A stretch of DNA of 64,000 bases from Nothopassalora personata (lineage: Eukaryota > Ascomycota > Dothideomycetes > Mycosphaerellales > Mycosphaerellaceae): contig CM066287.1 of the NCBI GenBank assembly GCA_033816765.1, forward strand, positions 992,001 through 1,056,000, read 5' to 3'. Shown here piece after piece: positions 1 through 11,515 of this stretch; positions within the stretch are counted from its first letter, which is position 1, and each line of letters starts with the position of its first letter. The notes under the pieces are model-generated. The model was given only the letters and a program-made list of their open reading frames with translations. It was not told the DNA's origin and did not search any database. A program made the position numbers and the translations under genes.

Positions 1-700
1 GAGAAACACCGAAAACGGAAACTCGAAAAATTTTCTACAACTACAACGAGTTTAAGATAAAACTCGATAATCTATACGGGATACTAAACGAGGAGGTATA
101 TACCGACCGACATATCCGACAACTTCGATAGACTACTTCTATAGCGCTATACGCCTTAGAATTCTAAGGATATACCGCTAACCTAGAATAGAACGACGTA
201 GTATTACGATCGTAGTTCTACCTCGGGCTAAAGAACAACGTTAAAGCCGAACTATCCCGAAACGCTAGCGTTACGACGCTAGAGGCGATAATTAAGGTAG
301 TAAAGGAGATTAACAAAAGGCTCTAGGATTTAAGGTACGACCGATTCGTATAACCTAGATACTAGAGACCCGCTACGGGCGGAAGAGGGGGCTTTAAGGC
401 TAGAAGTTAGGACCCTAATAGTTACGAGGATCTAATAGAATTAGACGTAACGGAACGTAGGATAGGAAGGGGGCTAAAGAGTAAAGGTTCTACCTACTAC
501 GTATATAGCGAGCAAGGCTACTTTATAAGAAACTATAAGAAGAAGAATATAGTTAGCCGCGAGTTTAACGTAATAATTCGCGAAGAGAATATATACCGGG
601 TATACGAGAATTTCCTCTCGAAATCTAACTAGGTTAGAAACGACCCGACGAGGCATTAAACAGCGGCTTCTTAATTTAATAACCTAGGACATAGAAGTTA
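1..700 (+). pseudogene. RIP-decayed gypsy-type gag remnant (element I)
   Basis: No long frame survives, but translating across TAG/TAA shows a gag-like stretch ending in a zinc-knuckle relic near 490-540, where the expected cysteines read as tyrosine or similar (the pattern left by TGY to TAY). It runs in from the left edge. After the knuckle about 150 bases look like a gag tail. No protease, reverse transcriptase or integrase follows before the antisense ORF relic and the LTR at 1347. Either pol was deleted or this copy is a non-autonomous gag-plus-antisense derivative. The family assignment rests on the LTR, which matches the solo LTRs at 11170 and 13835. Confidence 0.55.
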
Positions 701-759
701 ATATTACGACATAGACAAATAACTACTAAATACTAGACAACTTACCCGACTACGTAACC

Positions 760-1250
760 CGAAGAATTACCCGAAGGACCCGACTACGAGAACGGAGACC
801 TGACGCCGGTAGACTAGAGGTTAGCCTCTAACTCCTTAAGAGTAGAGGGGTTACTATCCTCCTCCGACACCTCTTACGCTATATACCGCAATTTCTCGTC
901 CGCGCGGCGGCTATTCTTAGAGAGAACTCGCTCGTTTCTCGTAATCTAGGATTAGAGCGCGGCGAGCTATTTAAGTAGGGAGTTACGGGCTTTTCGATCC
1001 GCTTCTAGCCTAGTAGCTAGTTCCTCCGCTGTCCGGTTAAGCGCCTCCTAGGAGGTAGTAACGTAGGACCTACCTATACGGACGTAGTAGGCATAAGAAG
1101 ACAACATCCTTAGATCGGAAGAGTATTAGTAGGACCGTTTTAGACGACGACAAGTATTATAAGTAAGGGACAAGAGTAGGCTACGAATCCGCTAAGATAC
1201 GAGTAATAAGAGCCTTACGAGAAAGGGTAGATTTAGAAGACATCATTTAG
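760..1250 (-). pseudogene. Decayed antisense Zn2Cys6/coiled-coil ORF of element I
   Basis: On the minus strand the frame shows six positions spaced C-x2-C-x6-C-x11-C-x2-C-x6-C, the Zn(II)2Cys6 pattern. Their codons lie at 1161-1159, 1152-1150, 1131-1129, 1095-1093, 1086-1084 and 1065-1063. Only the second is still TGT. The other five are TAT or TAC, exactly what RIP makes of TGT/TGC. Downstream (about 1060-760) the frame reads as an Arg/Glu/Leu-rich coiled coil broken by TAG codons and includes a RADE string also found in the intact antisense ORF of gypsy C at 57824-58384. Same position (between gag/pol and the 3' LTR) and same orientation as there. That it encoded a DNA-binding protein is inference. 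Confidence 0.6.
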
Positions 1251-1346
1251 AACTTAGGAAAGTTAGGAAAACGAAGGAGGGGTATTAATTATATAAGATA
1301 ACGACACGTAATTAATAGGGACATTAATCCTAGAGGAGGGAGGTAA

Positions 1347-1639
1347 TATTACGGACACGTTTATTTGCTACGAACAATAAGGGTTTATATAGGCTACGAG
1401 GCAGTAGGACTAAGGCTAAATAACTTAGAATTAGGACTAAGGCTAAGCGACTTAGATTAGTTACGCTAAGACATAGCACTATATAGACGACGCTCTTTTG
1501 TAAGTAGATAGGAGCCTCGTGCTTAACTTATTTTAAGTATACACTATATACTATTTAGGACTACTACCTTCTTAACGAGTTTAAGACATCTCTATAAAGA
1601 TCTAAGCCCGGTTAGGATAACGTATAGCGGTTCCTAACA
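1347..1639 (+). repeat. 3' LTR of element I, RIP-decayed
   Basis: Begins TATTACGGAC (from TGTTACGGAC) right after a purine-rich tract (GAGGAGGGAGG) and ends TTCCTAACA. It matches the undecayed solo LTRs at 11170-11504 and 13835-14182, sharing a block around the TATA-like TATATAG at 1480-1486 and the ACGACGCT that follows. The left partner LTR lies outside the window. Confidence 0.75.
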
Positions 1640-1939
1640 CTACTACCTATAAGCCTAGTAATAGCTTTATTAGAGTATTCTTAAGTAAGAATAATAATAA
1701 GCAGTATATATAGTGCTTATATAAGCATACTAACGCGAACTACTATAAGTAGTATCTAGAGAAGAATCCTAAGAACAAGTCTAAGAAGGGTAGAGAGACC
1801 CTAAAGGATAGGGTAAAGAAGGTAAAGGCTAGTAAGTCCTCTAAGAAGAGGATTACTATAGCAATTAATAACTAGTTAGACATATTATCTAATTAGGACT
1901 ATAGCTCTAATAGTAATAGCGACTAGAGATAACTATATA
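1640..1939 (+). pseudogene. Decayed copia gag fragment with zinc-knuckle relic
   Basis: A lysine-rich stretch with a relic of the copia-type CCHC knuckle (C..C..TNAN..) near 1695-1750, followed by KNKSKK-type residues and interrupted by TAG codons. It is bounded on the left by the element I LTR and on the right by the gypsy-1 5' LTR. No protease or integrase is attached here. Confidence 0.45.
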
Positions 1940-2100
1940 TGTAAGGGGCGGGCCCCTGTTTCTTAGCATAGGCTGCGCCTATACGTACGGATTGCTTTCC
2001 GACACCTTTTCTTCGGATAGCATATAACTTCCCCTTTCTTCTATATCGAACTTATTATAAACTTTATAGAACTTTAGTATATACGTCGTTCACCCGTAAA
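1940..2100 (+). repeat. Gypsy-1 5' LTR
   Basis: 161 bp, collinear with 8559-8720 and with the reverse complement of 11516-11677. Differences are mostly C/T or G/A, as RIP produces. Confidence 0.85.
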
Positions 2101-2149
2101 ATTAAGTTCGATCTATTCGAATTAGCTAGGCACCTACTATTAAAGAGAC

Positions 2150-3420
2150 GGGATACGTAATAACGTCGCCGGGTAGCGAGAACCCCGGGACTAGTGCCCC
2201 GAATAAAAACTTCCAACTTATGCTATAGTAACTGTACTAGCGATAGGAAGAGATATAAGCCGAGTTAATTACAACGCGCGCCGCTTTAAAAGAATCGGAA
2301 GACGCTCGACGTTAGTTAACACCTATAGTCTCGCTACTAGTTTATAACGAGACGACTACTAGTAACCTAATAAGACAGCTACTATAGACGCTAAACGCCG
2401 CCGCGCCCTCGCCGCGCACCGGAGAAGAACCGTCGGGTCCTAGAGGTTAGAACCCCCCTTCCTAGGACGGTAAGGTAGAGACATTCCGCGATTACTTCTT
2501 AAGGTTAAAGAGCTCTTTTAGGGTGCAATCCGCCCTAAAACCGACGCCCTCTAAGGAGTATTACTAGGACGCAATTAACGACACCTTACTAGCAAGAGAG
2601 CGTACTAGGATACGGCACTTCTAGGATAAGGGAGACGGCGAACTTAGGAAGGATCCCGTTACTTTCTTTACGTAACTCGAGAAAGTCTTCGGTAATAGCA
2701 ACGAGCGCGCTAAGGCCCTAGAGTAGCTTACTAAGATTAAACATACGAACGGTTAACCTTAGTACGATTACTAGATAAAATTCGACGGACTCCTACTAAG
2801 CGCCGGCGGAGAGAACTAGAGCGACGACGCGAAGATTAGTTACTTACGTAACACCTTCTCGAACCCCGTTTAGATATATACGGCGGCTATACTAAAGAAG
2901 GAGGACTACTACGAGTTTACGGGAGAGGTCGAACGGATTATAACTAACCTCGAGGACACGGACTAGTTTAAAATAGCCTATAAGAGGTAGAAGGATAATA
3001 ATAAGGACTCTAGTACGACCGCTATAGTTACTACCCGTTCTTTTACGAGAGCGGCTAGTAGCTAGGTTAATGCCGATAGTAACACTATTATAGTACTAAC
3101 CCGGATAAGCGGAGGCCGCTCTAGAAGTCGTAAAGATCGGAAGGAGGATAAAGGGAGGTAGAGAGTAAAATAGGTAGACACCGCGGAGAGGGATCGTAGG
3201 CGCTAAGAATAGCTCTACTTCCGCTATAGAGCGAGCGGATATCGAGTAAAGAAATGCCCGTACGCCGTAGTAGTTAATCCTACTAGGATTAATGCGGCCT
3301 CGGTCGCGCCAATCCTAGAGGACGACGGGTTTAAGTCGGATCCCGAAGAGATAGGAAAAGACTAGCTCCTAGTCGAAAGCTAGAACTAGGAGATAAAGAA
3401 GCACTAGTAAAGGGGTAGAA
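2150..3420 (+). pseudogene. Gypsy-1 gag, decayed
   Basis: Translation through stops gives a gag-like helical region followed by a zinc-knuckle relic at about 3215-3260 (F-R-Y-R-x4-Y-x4-C-P, from C-x2-C-x4-H-x4-C). Many TAG codons and CpA depletion. The gag frame leads into the frameshift relic at 3353-3392 and pol continues in the -1 frame. Confidence 0.7.
3353..3392 (+). promoter_or_regulatory. Relic -1 frameshift signal of gypsy-1
   Basis: AGGAAAA at 3353-3359 follows a T, so TGGGAAAA mutated by RIP would give exactly this. GGA-AAA are codons in the frame of the gag zinc knuckle (codon starts divisible by 3). After a 6-nt spacer, CTCCTAGT (3366-3373) and ACTAGGAG (3385-3392) form a perfect 8-bp stem with an 11-nt loop. 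Reverse-transcriptase codons (for example at 4331) are in the -1 frame, as the model requires. Confidence 0.65.
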
Positions 3421-3429
3421 CGTAGTTAA

Positions 3430-6400
3430 GAGTTCTATAAATAGGAATCTTATATATACCGACGTACTCCTAAACGAAAGTTACGGAACGTTTACCCTTA
3501 TCAATAAAGGATATATATACTACGCTATAATTAACGGAGACCTAGCAAAAGATCTCGGTCTTACGTATGTTAGTAACGAGAGCCGTAAGGCTATAGGGTT
3601 TACGAAGGCGATACGGAACTCGATCGAAGGAGTAGTCGCCTTCCGTATAGAAACTGCCGGGATCTACTAGGTAGTTTATGCTTACGTCGTGCCTAATCTA
3701 GACTTCCCTATAATCCTAGGGAACCCGTAGAAGGCGTATAACTAGATCCGGACTACGCCTAAAAAGCGCCGGTACTACTATAGCTTAGTAAAGAAATAGG
3801 TACCCGAAGGACGCAACTACGAAGAACACGAATCGGGTAAGCGTTTCGCTACGATTGCCGCGGCAACCGTAGAAGATATTAAGAAAGCCCTTAGTAAGAA
3901 GGAGCCGCCTACGCGAGAGGAACTTAAGAAGGGCTTACCTCTAGAACTTTAGGATATATTACCGCTGTTTTCTACTAGGGAAGCTAATAAACTAGCTCCG
4001 TACCGCGGCGACCTTAACTATAAGATTGAGATACGGACGAAAGCCGACGGAAGCCCGGAACTATTACCCTAGGGACCGCTCTATAGCATGTCTAAAGACG
4101 AGCTACTTATCCTCCGGAAGTTACTAACGGAACTATAGCGTAAGGGTTATATTCGCCCTTCTACCTTAGAAGCGGCGGCTCCCGTCTTGTTCGTAAGGAA
4201 GCACGGGGGAGGACTTAGGTTTTACTATAATTATAGAGTATTAAACTCGATTACTAAGTAGGACCGTTATCCGCTACTATTAATCCCGGAAACTATTCGG
4301 AACCTAACGGGCGCTAGATAGATTACGAAGGTTAACGTTATTACCGTATTCTACTACCTTCGGATAGCTCGAGGCGAAGAGTATAAGACGGCTTTTCGAA
4401 CTAGATTCGGTCTTTAGGAGTAGCTAGTATGTCCGTTCGGTTTGTCCGGGGCCCCTATAACATTCTAGCGGTACATTAATAGTTTATTACGGGACTACCT
4501 AGACGACTTTACCTCGGTCTACGCTAACGACGTCGTTATTTACTCCGACGGAACAAAAAAGGACTATTTCTAGAAGGTTCATATCGTGCTCTAGAAGCTT
4601 TAGGACGGAGGCCTTTTCCTAGATCTAGGGAAGTATAAGTTTATAAAGAAGAAGGTTAAGTACCTCGGGTTTATTATATATGCCGACGGGATAGGAGTAG
4701 GACCCGACCCCGAGAAGGTAGCAGTAGTAAAGGACTAGAAGGCACTAGTTACCTAGAAGGAAGTACGGCGTTTCTTAGGCTTCGCGAACTACTACCGGAT
4801 ATTTATTCTAAACTATTCGAAGCTCGCCGAGCTCTTAACGTCGCTAACCGGCAAGAATAAGGTGTTTTCCTAGGGAGATCGTTAGGCTAATACGTTTAAG
4901 TCCCTAAAGGATAAGTACTATAAAGTACTAGTTTTAGCCTACTAGAACCCGGAGCTCCCTACCTTTTTAGAGACGGACTATAGCGGCTTTACGCTTAGAG
5001 GCGCCCTCCTATAAGAAAAGGACGGAGTCGTAAAACTAGTAGGATTCTACTCGAAGAAGCTTAATAAGGCTAAGATTAACTACGACATTTACGATAAGGA
5101 GATGCTCGCGGTAGTGTCCTATCTTAAGGAATAGGCTCCCGAGATAAAAACATATAGGCCCTTTATAATCTAGACGGACTACAAGAACCTAGAATACTTT
5201 ATAACGAAGAGACAGCTTTCCGAACGGTAGATCCGGTAGGTTAAGGAAGTTGTAAAATTCTAGTTTTTACTAGTATATAGGCCGGGCACCGAGGCGATTG
5301 TGCCGGACGCCCTTTCTCGAAGGGAGTAGGACATACTTAGGTAGGACGACAAGTTATTACGGTATCGTAGGTTTCTTAAACCGGACATCGTAAAGAATTA
5401 GCCGGGCTCGAGGGTAGTAGACATTAGCTCGACTATAAAGGTTTCGTTAGTACAAATCTTAGCTACGTAGTTCGAAGGACTATCCGCTATAGAAGAGGCG
5501 GATTTACCGGGCGTACTATAGGGACCCTTCTAAGACTAAGAGCTAAACGACCTCTAGGAAAGAACTATCGAGAAGGACAGCACGTTCTAAGCGGTACACC
5601 GCGCGATTAAGGTAGGAGCGCGTTTACTTCCTAGCGAGGTAAAACTTAAGGTATAAGTAGGTAACTATAGTATCGACCGTAACGGGTATCTTCGCTACCG
5701 CGGTAGGATTTAGGTACCTAGAGCTCCTAGTTCTACGGAGTCCGACTATAAGGAGGCGGACATAGCGATTCTATAGAACAACACCCTTCGAACTAAGCTA
5801 ATCTAATCTGTGCACGATTTACCGGTATACGGCCACCCTAGCCGGGACTCTATAGTATTAATACTAAGTCGTAACTTCTACTAGCCCCTATAGTCTAAGT
5901 ACGTAAGGCAGTTCTTAAGGAACTATAACTACTACGGTAGGAATAAGGTATAGAGAGAATAAAAACACGGCCTCCTATAACCCTTACCGGTCCCCGACCG
6001 ATTCTTCTAGGAGATCTCGATAGATTTCATAACGGACATACCCGAGTCGTAAGGGAACACTTACCTCTAGGTAATTAAGGATCGACTAAGCAAGACCGTC
6101 GTTTTAGAAGCGATGCCTACTATAAAAGCCGAGGACTACGCTAAAAGGTTCTTAGACTACTAAGTAAGATACTACGGCCTCCCTTAAGCTATTACGAGTA
6201 ACCGGGGTACTAACTAGACGAGTACCTTCTAGAGGACCTTCTATCGTTTAACCGGTATAAAACAGAGGCTTAGCTCCGCCTACTACCTATAAACCGACGG
6301 AGGCCCGGAACGGTTAAACTAGGAAGTCTAGGCTTACCTTCGTAACTACATTAACTATAAGTAGTCCGACTAGAAACGCTAGCTCCCTACGGCGCAACTT

Positions 6401-7110
6401 GCTCTAAACGCGCGGTATTACGCTAGGCTAGGAATAAGCCCCTTCTTCGCGGTACACGGATACGAGGTACTATTACCCGTTTAGTTATAACCGGATCTAG
6501 AGACCTCTTAGTTAGACGCCGCGTAACGGGTAACGCTATTCGTAGAAAGGATGTAAAAGATCACGGACCTATATTAGGCGAGTATAGCGGAAGCCGCCTA
6601 AAAATAGGAGGACTACGCTAACCGGGACAGGAAGCCCGTACTAATCTATCGTGTAGGCGACAAAGTTTAGCTAGATCTACGTAACTATGTTACTATACGA
6701 CTAAAGAAAAGCCTCGACTATAGACACGCGAAGTATACGGTAGTAGAAGTAATCTTACCGTTGTCTATACGCTTATCTAAGATCCCCGACGGGATCTACC
6801 CGGTCTTCTATCCTAACTTACTACGACCTATAAGCTAAGACCCCTTACCTAGATAGGAGATCGATAATAAACAGCCGGACCCTATTATAATTTAGTCTTA
6901 CGAAGAGTAGTAGGTAGAAGAGATCCTTTACGCTAGAACTAAGGTTAGAGGTAGAGGCCGAGTACGCGAAGTCCTAGTAAAATAGACCGGATACTATAAG
7001 CCTATATAGGAACTATTAGGGTACCTCGCGGACATAGCGGCCGCGGATAACTTCGAGAGGAGATATAGTAACCTAATAACACATAACGGACCGAAGGAGG
7101 CATAGGATAC
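3430..7110 (+). pseudogene. Gypsy-1 pol (PR-RT-RNase H-IN-chromodomain), decayed
   Basis: The order of relics is standard for chromoviruses: protease near 3500-3720, reverse transcriptase about 4170-4720 with a degraded YxDD box near 4525-4560, RNase H about 4960-5300, integrase about 5800-6500 (HHCC relic near 5890-5945 and a D..E core to about 6320), and a chromodomain-like tail about 6890-7060. Dozens of in-frame TAG/TAA. Not functional. Confidence 0.75.
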
Positions 7111-8558
7111 AAATAGAAGGGGGAGAAGGCGAAGAGGTAAGGATTACTAGGGATTTAGCGTAGACATAGGCGTTTAGGAAAAGGTAGGCGTTCTTTTAGG
7201 TTAGGGAGTCTTTTTAGGAGATAGAGATAAGTAAGAAGGTATAGGTAAGTTTAAGAGCGTTTTATTTTAGCGGCGTCTGCCGTAAAAGTAGCGGAGCCCG
7301 ATCCCTTTCGAGATAGCTATATACTATAATAGCCCGGTCGCGGCCCGCGCGAAAGACGAGGGTACCCGAAGGCTAGCTAGTAGAAGCCGAGACCTAACGC
7401 ACGCGGCGCTAGCCTAGCTAGAGGTCGCGTAGGGCGCCCCCGGGACTAAGAGGTCGGTTAGCAATAGTTTTATAACGGGGCCCGTAGTATATACGTCTAC
7501 CTAAAGGTAAGCTAAGCATTAGCTATAGTGCCTATAACCTTAGCGGCGACCGTACTAAAAGAATTGGTAAGCGCGTATAAAGAGGCGGGGGCCGTAGAAA
7601 CTTACCGGGAGAGTATACTAGTACGCTAGAGGGGCTTTAAAGCCTTCTAGGCTTTAAGGACGGCGCGGAGCTTAGTACGAGCGTCGTCGCTAAAAGACCG
7701 TAAGCCGGTAGAAAAGTCGCGGAGTACGCTAGGGAGAATGCTTACGCGCGGTTCTAGTTAGTAGCGCGGGTCTACTTAGTATAGGCGGCGTAGGCGAGCT
7801 CCGGCCTAAAACGCGCGGTTAGCGATGATTTTCCCTCGGGGTCCGCGCGGTATATATATGTCCTCGCAATACTTGCGATTAGTGTTATAGGCCTAGTATA
7901 CGCGCGCGGTTACGCCCTAACGATAATTAGCGGACCCCGATAAGAATAGGACGAGGACCGGTACTTACATACTAGGAGACGTAGTCTACGCTAGTAGAGG
8001 CGTAGGGAACGTAGTAGATGCGGCGTTAGGCCATTTTATACTAGGCTCCGGTTAGAATATTTCGGTCTCCTTAGGAATTTATTTGGACTTACTTAGTAGT
8101 ATTGATAGGAGATGTAGTAGTAGTAGTTTCTATTTACGGGATGCTATTAGTATCTATCGAAACCCGTAAGGAAAATGTCGTCTCCCTAAGCGGTAGATAT
8201 AAGATGCGCGAATATGCCCCTAAGGCTAGAGACGCTTAGCTAGGGGGAGGGGGAGGGGCGACTTACGCGTACGGTAGGTAATAAGAAAAAGAAAGAGAAG
8301 GAAAAAAGAGAACGAGAACCTAAAGATATGTTCTAGGCTCCTATTGTTTATATATAACAATAGCTATTGTTACTTAGTAGACAATAGTAAACCTTACACT
8401 TACCTAGGTAATAATACTTCGTCTCGGCGTCGGCGGGGCTAGACAATAAGGAAGAGAAGCTCGGGCACTTCCTATTACGAGCCTAACAAAACACCTAGGA
8501 CAATAGGCTCTAGGGCGGAGCTATAACTAGGGGCGGCGGAGGAGGAAGGGGGGGGTAG
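7111..8558. other. Gypsy-1 post-pol region with possible antisense ORF relic
   Basis: About 1.45 kb between the pol end and the 3' LTR, long for this family type. No sense frame is recognisable. On the minus strand near 7898-7500 there is a fairly open Arg/Leu-rich frame that starts with a C-x2-C-x6-C half-motif, counting TAY as former TGY (codons at 7898-7896, 7889-7887, 7868-7866). I could not find the second half of a Zn2Cys6 cluster. Bases 7985-8558 are repeated in reverse at 11678-12254. Confidence 0.35.
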
Positions 8559-8720
8559 TATAAGGGGCGGGCCCCTATTTCTTAGCATAGGCTACGCCTA
8601 TACGTTCGGATTGCTTTCCGACACCTTTTCTTCGGATAGCGTATAACTTCCCCTTTCTTCTATATCAAACTTATTATAAACTTTATAGAACTTTAGTGTA
8701 TACGTCGTTTACCCGTAATA
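8559..8720 (+). repeat. Gypsy-1 3' LTR
   Basis: 162 bp copy of 1940-2100, preceded by a purine-rich tract (GGAGGAAGGGGGGGGTAG) that would serve as polypurine tract. Confidence 0.85.
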
Positions 8721-9617
8721 ATAGTGTTATTAACTCGCTTCTAGCGTATATAGCGCTTTATAAGGCATATAAATGCCCTTATGTTTATAGTAAGGGTCCT
8801 TAGGGTTATCCTAGGAATATCTTAGGAAGGTAATCTTATTATCTAGGACAGCATTCTTATTACTAGTAGTAAGCTAGGAGCTCTTAATAGTCTATCCTAT
8901 CTACTCCCCCTAAGCGACCTACTTGCCTATAGGGATTTAGTATTATATATTCTATAGGAAATCCTTATTAAAAGTTATATAGGGGGTATAGGCTATCTTA
9001 TAGACCTATTTACCCTTCTCCTACTATAGCTTCTATAGTAGGTAGTTAGTTAATAAACTACCCTAGAATCCTATATGCTACTATATGTCCGCTCTTACGG
9101 AGAACTTCTTAGACTTAGTGTAATTGTCGTTATATTTATATACTTTATATCTAAACCTTCTTATATTTCTTAAGTCTATCTCTTTAATATTAATGCCTAG
9201 GTCCTTTTTAAAGTCCTTCTATAGTACATTCTTTATTATTAAGTTAAAGAGGCGGTTTGTAATAGAGTATACAAAATCTATAGCTAGGGGCTAGAGGTTC
9301 TATAGTAAGCTAGAGTCTATAAGCATAGCTCTAGCCTTATTAATAATAACTTTATTAGAAGCTTTAGCAATTCTATTTTGCTTAGGAGTGTATAGTAATA
9401 CAAAGTCCTATCTAATCCCTTTATATTAGGTATATATTCTAAGTTTAATGTTATTAAACTCCTCTCTACTATCTAAGAACTAGATCTTAGGTGTCTTCTT
9501 ATAGTAGTTCTATATTATTATAAGCTAAGTTTTAATTAATGCTAGAGTATTACTCTTCTTTAAAAGTAGTAAGTACTATCTTATCCTAGTTTTAGTATAT
9601 ATAAGCATAAGGCAATA
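8721..9617 (-). pseudogene. Decayed copia pol piece (integrase), minus strand
   Basis: On the minus strand near 9400-9280 the frame reads like the end of a copia integrase core (a YTP-x-QN..A..N string with the catalytic-Glu region, then a KARAML string). Near 9180-9000 it reads like the integrase C-terminal GKR/PR-x2-GYLVGY region. Stops and AT-rich drift mark RIP. It continues beyond the inserted 773-bp element at 10417-11164. No RT is visible in this piece. Confidence 0.6.
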
Positions 9618-10416
9618 TACGTAACTATTATTGATTGATTATTTGATTGATTATTCCATTAACGTGCTATTTGAGTCAAAGACTATGCAACACGGGTCTC
9701 GAGAACGAGACCAAAATTTGAGAGAAGGAGAAAAGCCCCGTCGTACCCCGGACGTAAAAACTCCTTAAAAGATGCGAGCAACGCTCGCTATTCGAACCGT
9801 AAATCGAATATATTGCGGCGTAGTACGCGCGTACCCGGTAGTCGTGTCTTGTCGAGAATTGCGGTTTGTCGCCTTGCCCCGGGCGAGACAAGTTTTGCGC
9901 CCGTGTCTCGTTCTTGTTTTAAAAAGCCAAGCCGGCCGTACCCGTACGCACCGAGCAAAATCCCAAGAAACACCCGTTGCCTCTGTTTCAATCCAGTCGC
10001 GTTCTCCGGTCTCGAGTGTAGCTCCTCGGTCGCAGTGGCCTCGCTGTCGTCCCCCCCTCGGCCTCTCTTGGTTCCAGCCGTGCAGTATACGTGGTTTGCG
10101 CCCCTAAACGCCTCTCTTGGTTCCAGCCGGCAGTTTACGTGGTTTGCCGGGACGACAGGTAGACAGCGCCTTCGTTGTTCGAGCGACGTGTACGCTATGT
10201 ACGTCGCTTTCCCTTCTCGCAGTTCCGGAGTTCTTGTTTGTAGATTTTGAGCGTATCTCGTTCGTTCGGTTCGTCCGACCTGTCTTTTCTTGTTTCGAGT
10301 CGAGTAGGCTTGTATTTTTCGAGAGAGAGAGTCTTAGTTTCTCTTCGTCGTAACGAAGATACTTACGTCGTCCGCCGCGTGAAGGCGCTCTCTATAGGAC
10401 GACTACGTAACTATTA
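9618..10416 (-). mobile_element. 773-bp LINE-tailed non-autonomous element, copy 1 (with 13-bp TSD)
   Basis: The element is 9631-10403, with its 3' tail (ATTGATTG repeats on the plus strand, so TCAATCAA on its own strand) at 9631. It is flanked by a perfect 13-bp duplication TACGTAACTATTA at 9618-9630 and 10404-10416. It is undecayed although it sits in a RIP-decayed copia. It has no coding potential I recognise; small frames up to 145 codons lie on the strand opposite to its 3' tail and resemble nothing. The last 80 bases match the 3' end of the LINE at 27974-33411; the rest does not. It contains two imperfect copies of a roughly 48-bp unit. Confidence 0.8.
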
Positions 10417-11164
10417 TAAGAGACTAGAGTAATTAGACTAATTAGGTTAGTATAGATTTTATCTAATGCTTCTAGTATAGGTCTCCTAGGGATTCTTAAA
10501 ACAACTCTATATAACCTTATAAGCTTATAAGTCTTATAATGTCCTAACTCTATAGTATTAATATCTTCTAGGCCCTTTACTACTTCTTTTATAGTATTAA
10601 GCAGTATACTTCTAATATGCCTAAGCCTTTAATGCTATCTAACTATATTAGTTCTTAGCTTAGTAAATATAAGAGTAGCAAGTGCTTTTAACACTAATCT
10701 GTCTTTATTCTTCCTAGAGCCCCTCTTTACCCTAAGGTTCCTAAAGACAATAATATTCTTTATTATCTTAATATAGCCTATAGGCTTGTCCTTCTAGAAT
10801 AGCATTTTAGATAGTCTATCTAGGTAAACTCTATATTTCTTATATAGGAGTTCTATAGAGATTAGTGTTATATCTAACTCTAGAGAGTAAAGTATATTAC
10901 GAAGGAGGAGGGTAGTCTCTTAACTAAGATAGTTCTTTATAACCTAGTCTAATTCTCCTTTAATTATAAGGAATCCTTACCTAACGGCCTATAAGAAGTA
11001 TATAGGCCTAAGTCTTAGCCTAACATTTTAAAGGTCTATAAGATTATTATAGATATAGGAGGATATACCTATATTATAGACTTTGTCTATTAATATTAGG
11101 TTTAATATAGTAGCTACTATACTTCCTATATATACTAGTTATATAACTACAATAGCTACTCTAG
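10417..11164 (-). pseudogene. Decayed copia piece, minus strand (upstream part of the 8721 fragment)
   Basis: AT-rich, stop-riddled sequence contiguous with 8721-9617 once the 773-bp element and one TSD copy are removed. Minus-strand reading suggests protease or integrase-N-terminal material, but no motif is strong enough to name. Confidence 0.4.
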
Positions 11165-11509
11165 ACCTCTGTTACGGACACGTCCATTCGCTACGAACAA
11201 CAAGGGCTCATGCAGGCTGCGAGGCAGCAGGACTGAGGGTGGACGACTCAGATCGAGACTGAGGCTGAACGACTCAGATCGAGACTGAGGCTGAGCGACT
11301 CAGATCAGTCACGCCAAGACATGGCACTATATAGACGACGCTTCTTTACGAGTAGATAGGAGCCTCGTGCTCAACTCAAATCAACACTCTTGTGTTAAGT
11401 TGCAACCTTGTAGTGAACTCTCGTTCACACTACTTTAGAGACATATCGAGGATCGACACTTCCTAGGCCACCCACGTGACGAGGGACAAGGCCCAACCGC
11501 AACAACCTC
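11165..11509 (+). repeat. Solo LTR, element I family, undecayed
   Basis: The LTR is 11170-11504 (335 bp), TGTTACGGAC to CGCAACA, flanked by a perfect 5-bp TSD ACCTC at 11165-11169 and 11505-11509. TATA-like TATATAG at 11328-11334 lies in the block shared with 1347-1639 and 13835-14182. A solo LTR with an intact TSD implies LTR-LTR recombination after a full insertion. CpA and TpG are kept, so it is younger than its surroundings. Confidence 0.85.
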
Positions 11510-11515
11510 CTATAT

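Larger units (their letters stand above)
1940..8720 (+). mobile_element. Gypsy-1: near full-length RIP-decayed LTR retrotransposon
   Basis: Direct LTRs at 1940-2100 and 8559-8720 bracket gag, pol and a long 3' region. LTRs start TGTAAGGGGC (3' copy TATAAGGGGC after G to A) and end near CCCGTAA(CA). The internal part is full of stops at former Gln and Trp codons. The flanking five bases (ATATA left, ATAGT right) do not match, so the TSD is lost or rearranged. A second, 3'-only copy lies inverted at 11516-12254. Confidence 0.85.

Noticed and set aside
9772..10250. Overlapping frames of 111 and 145 codons in the 773-bp element (also at 12408-12886)
   Set aside because: Several overlapping frames on both strands, Arg/Ser/Pro-rich, no known domain; typical of chance frames in GC-rich non-coding repeat. 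Identical in both copies only because the copies are identical.
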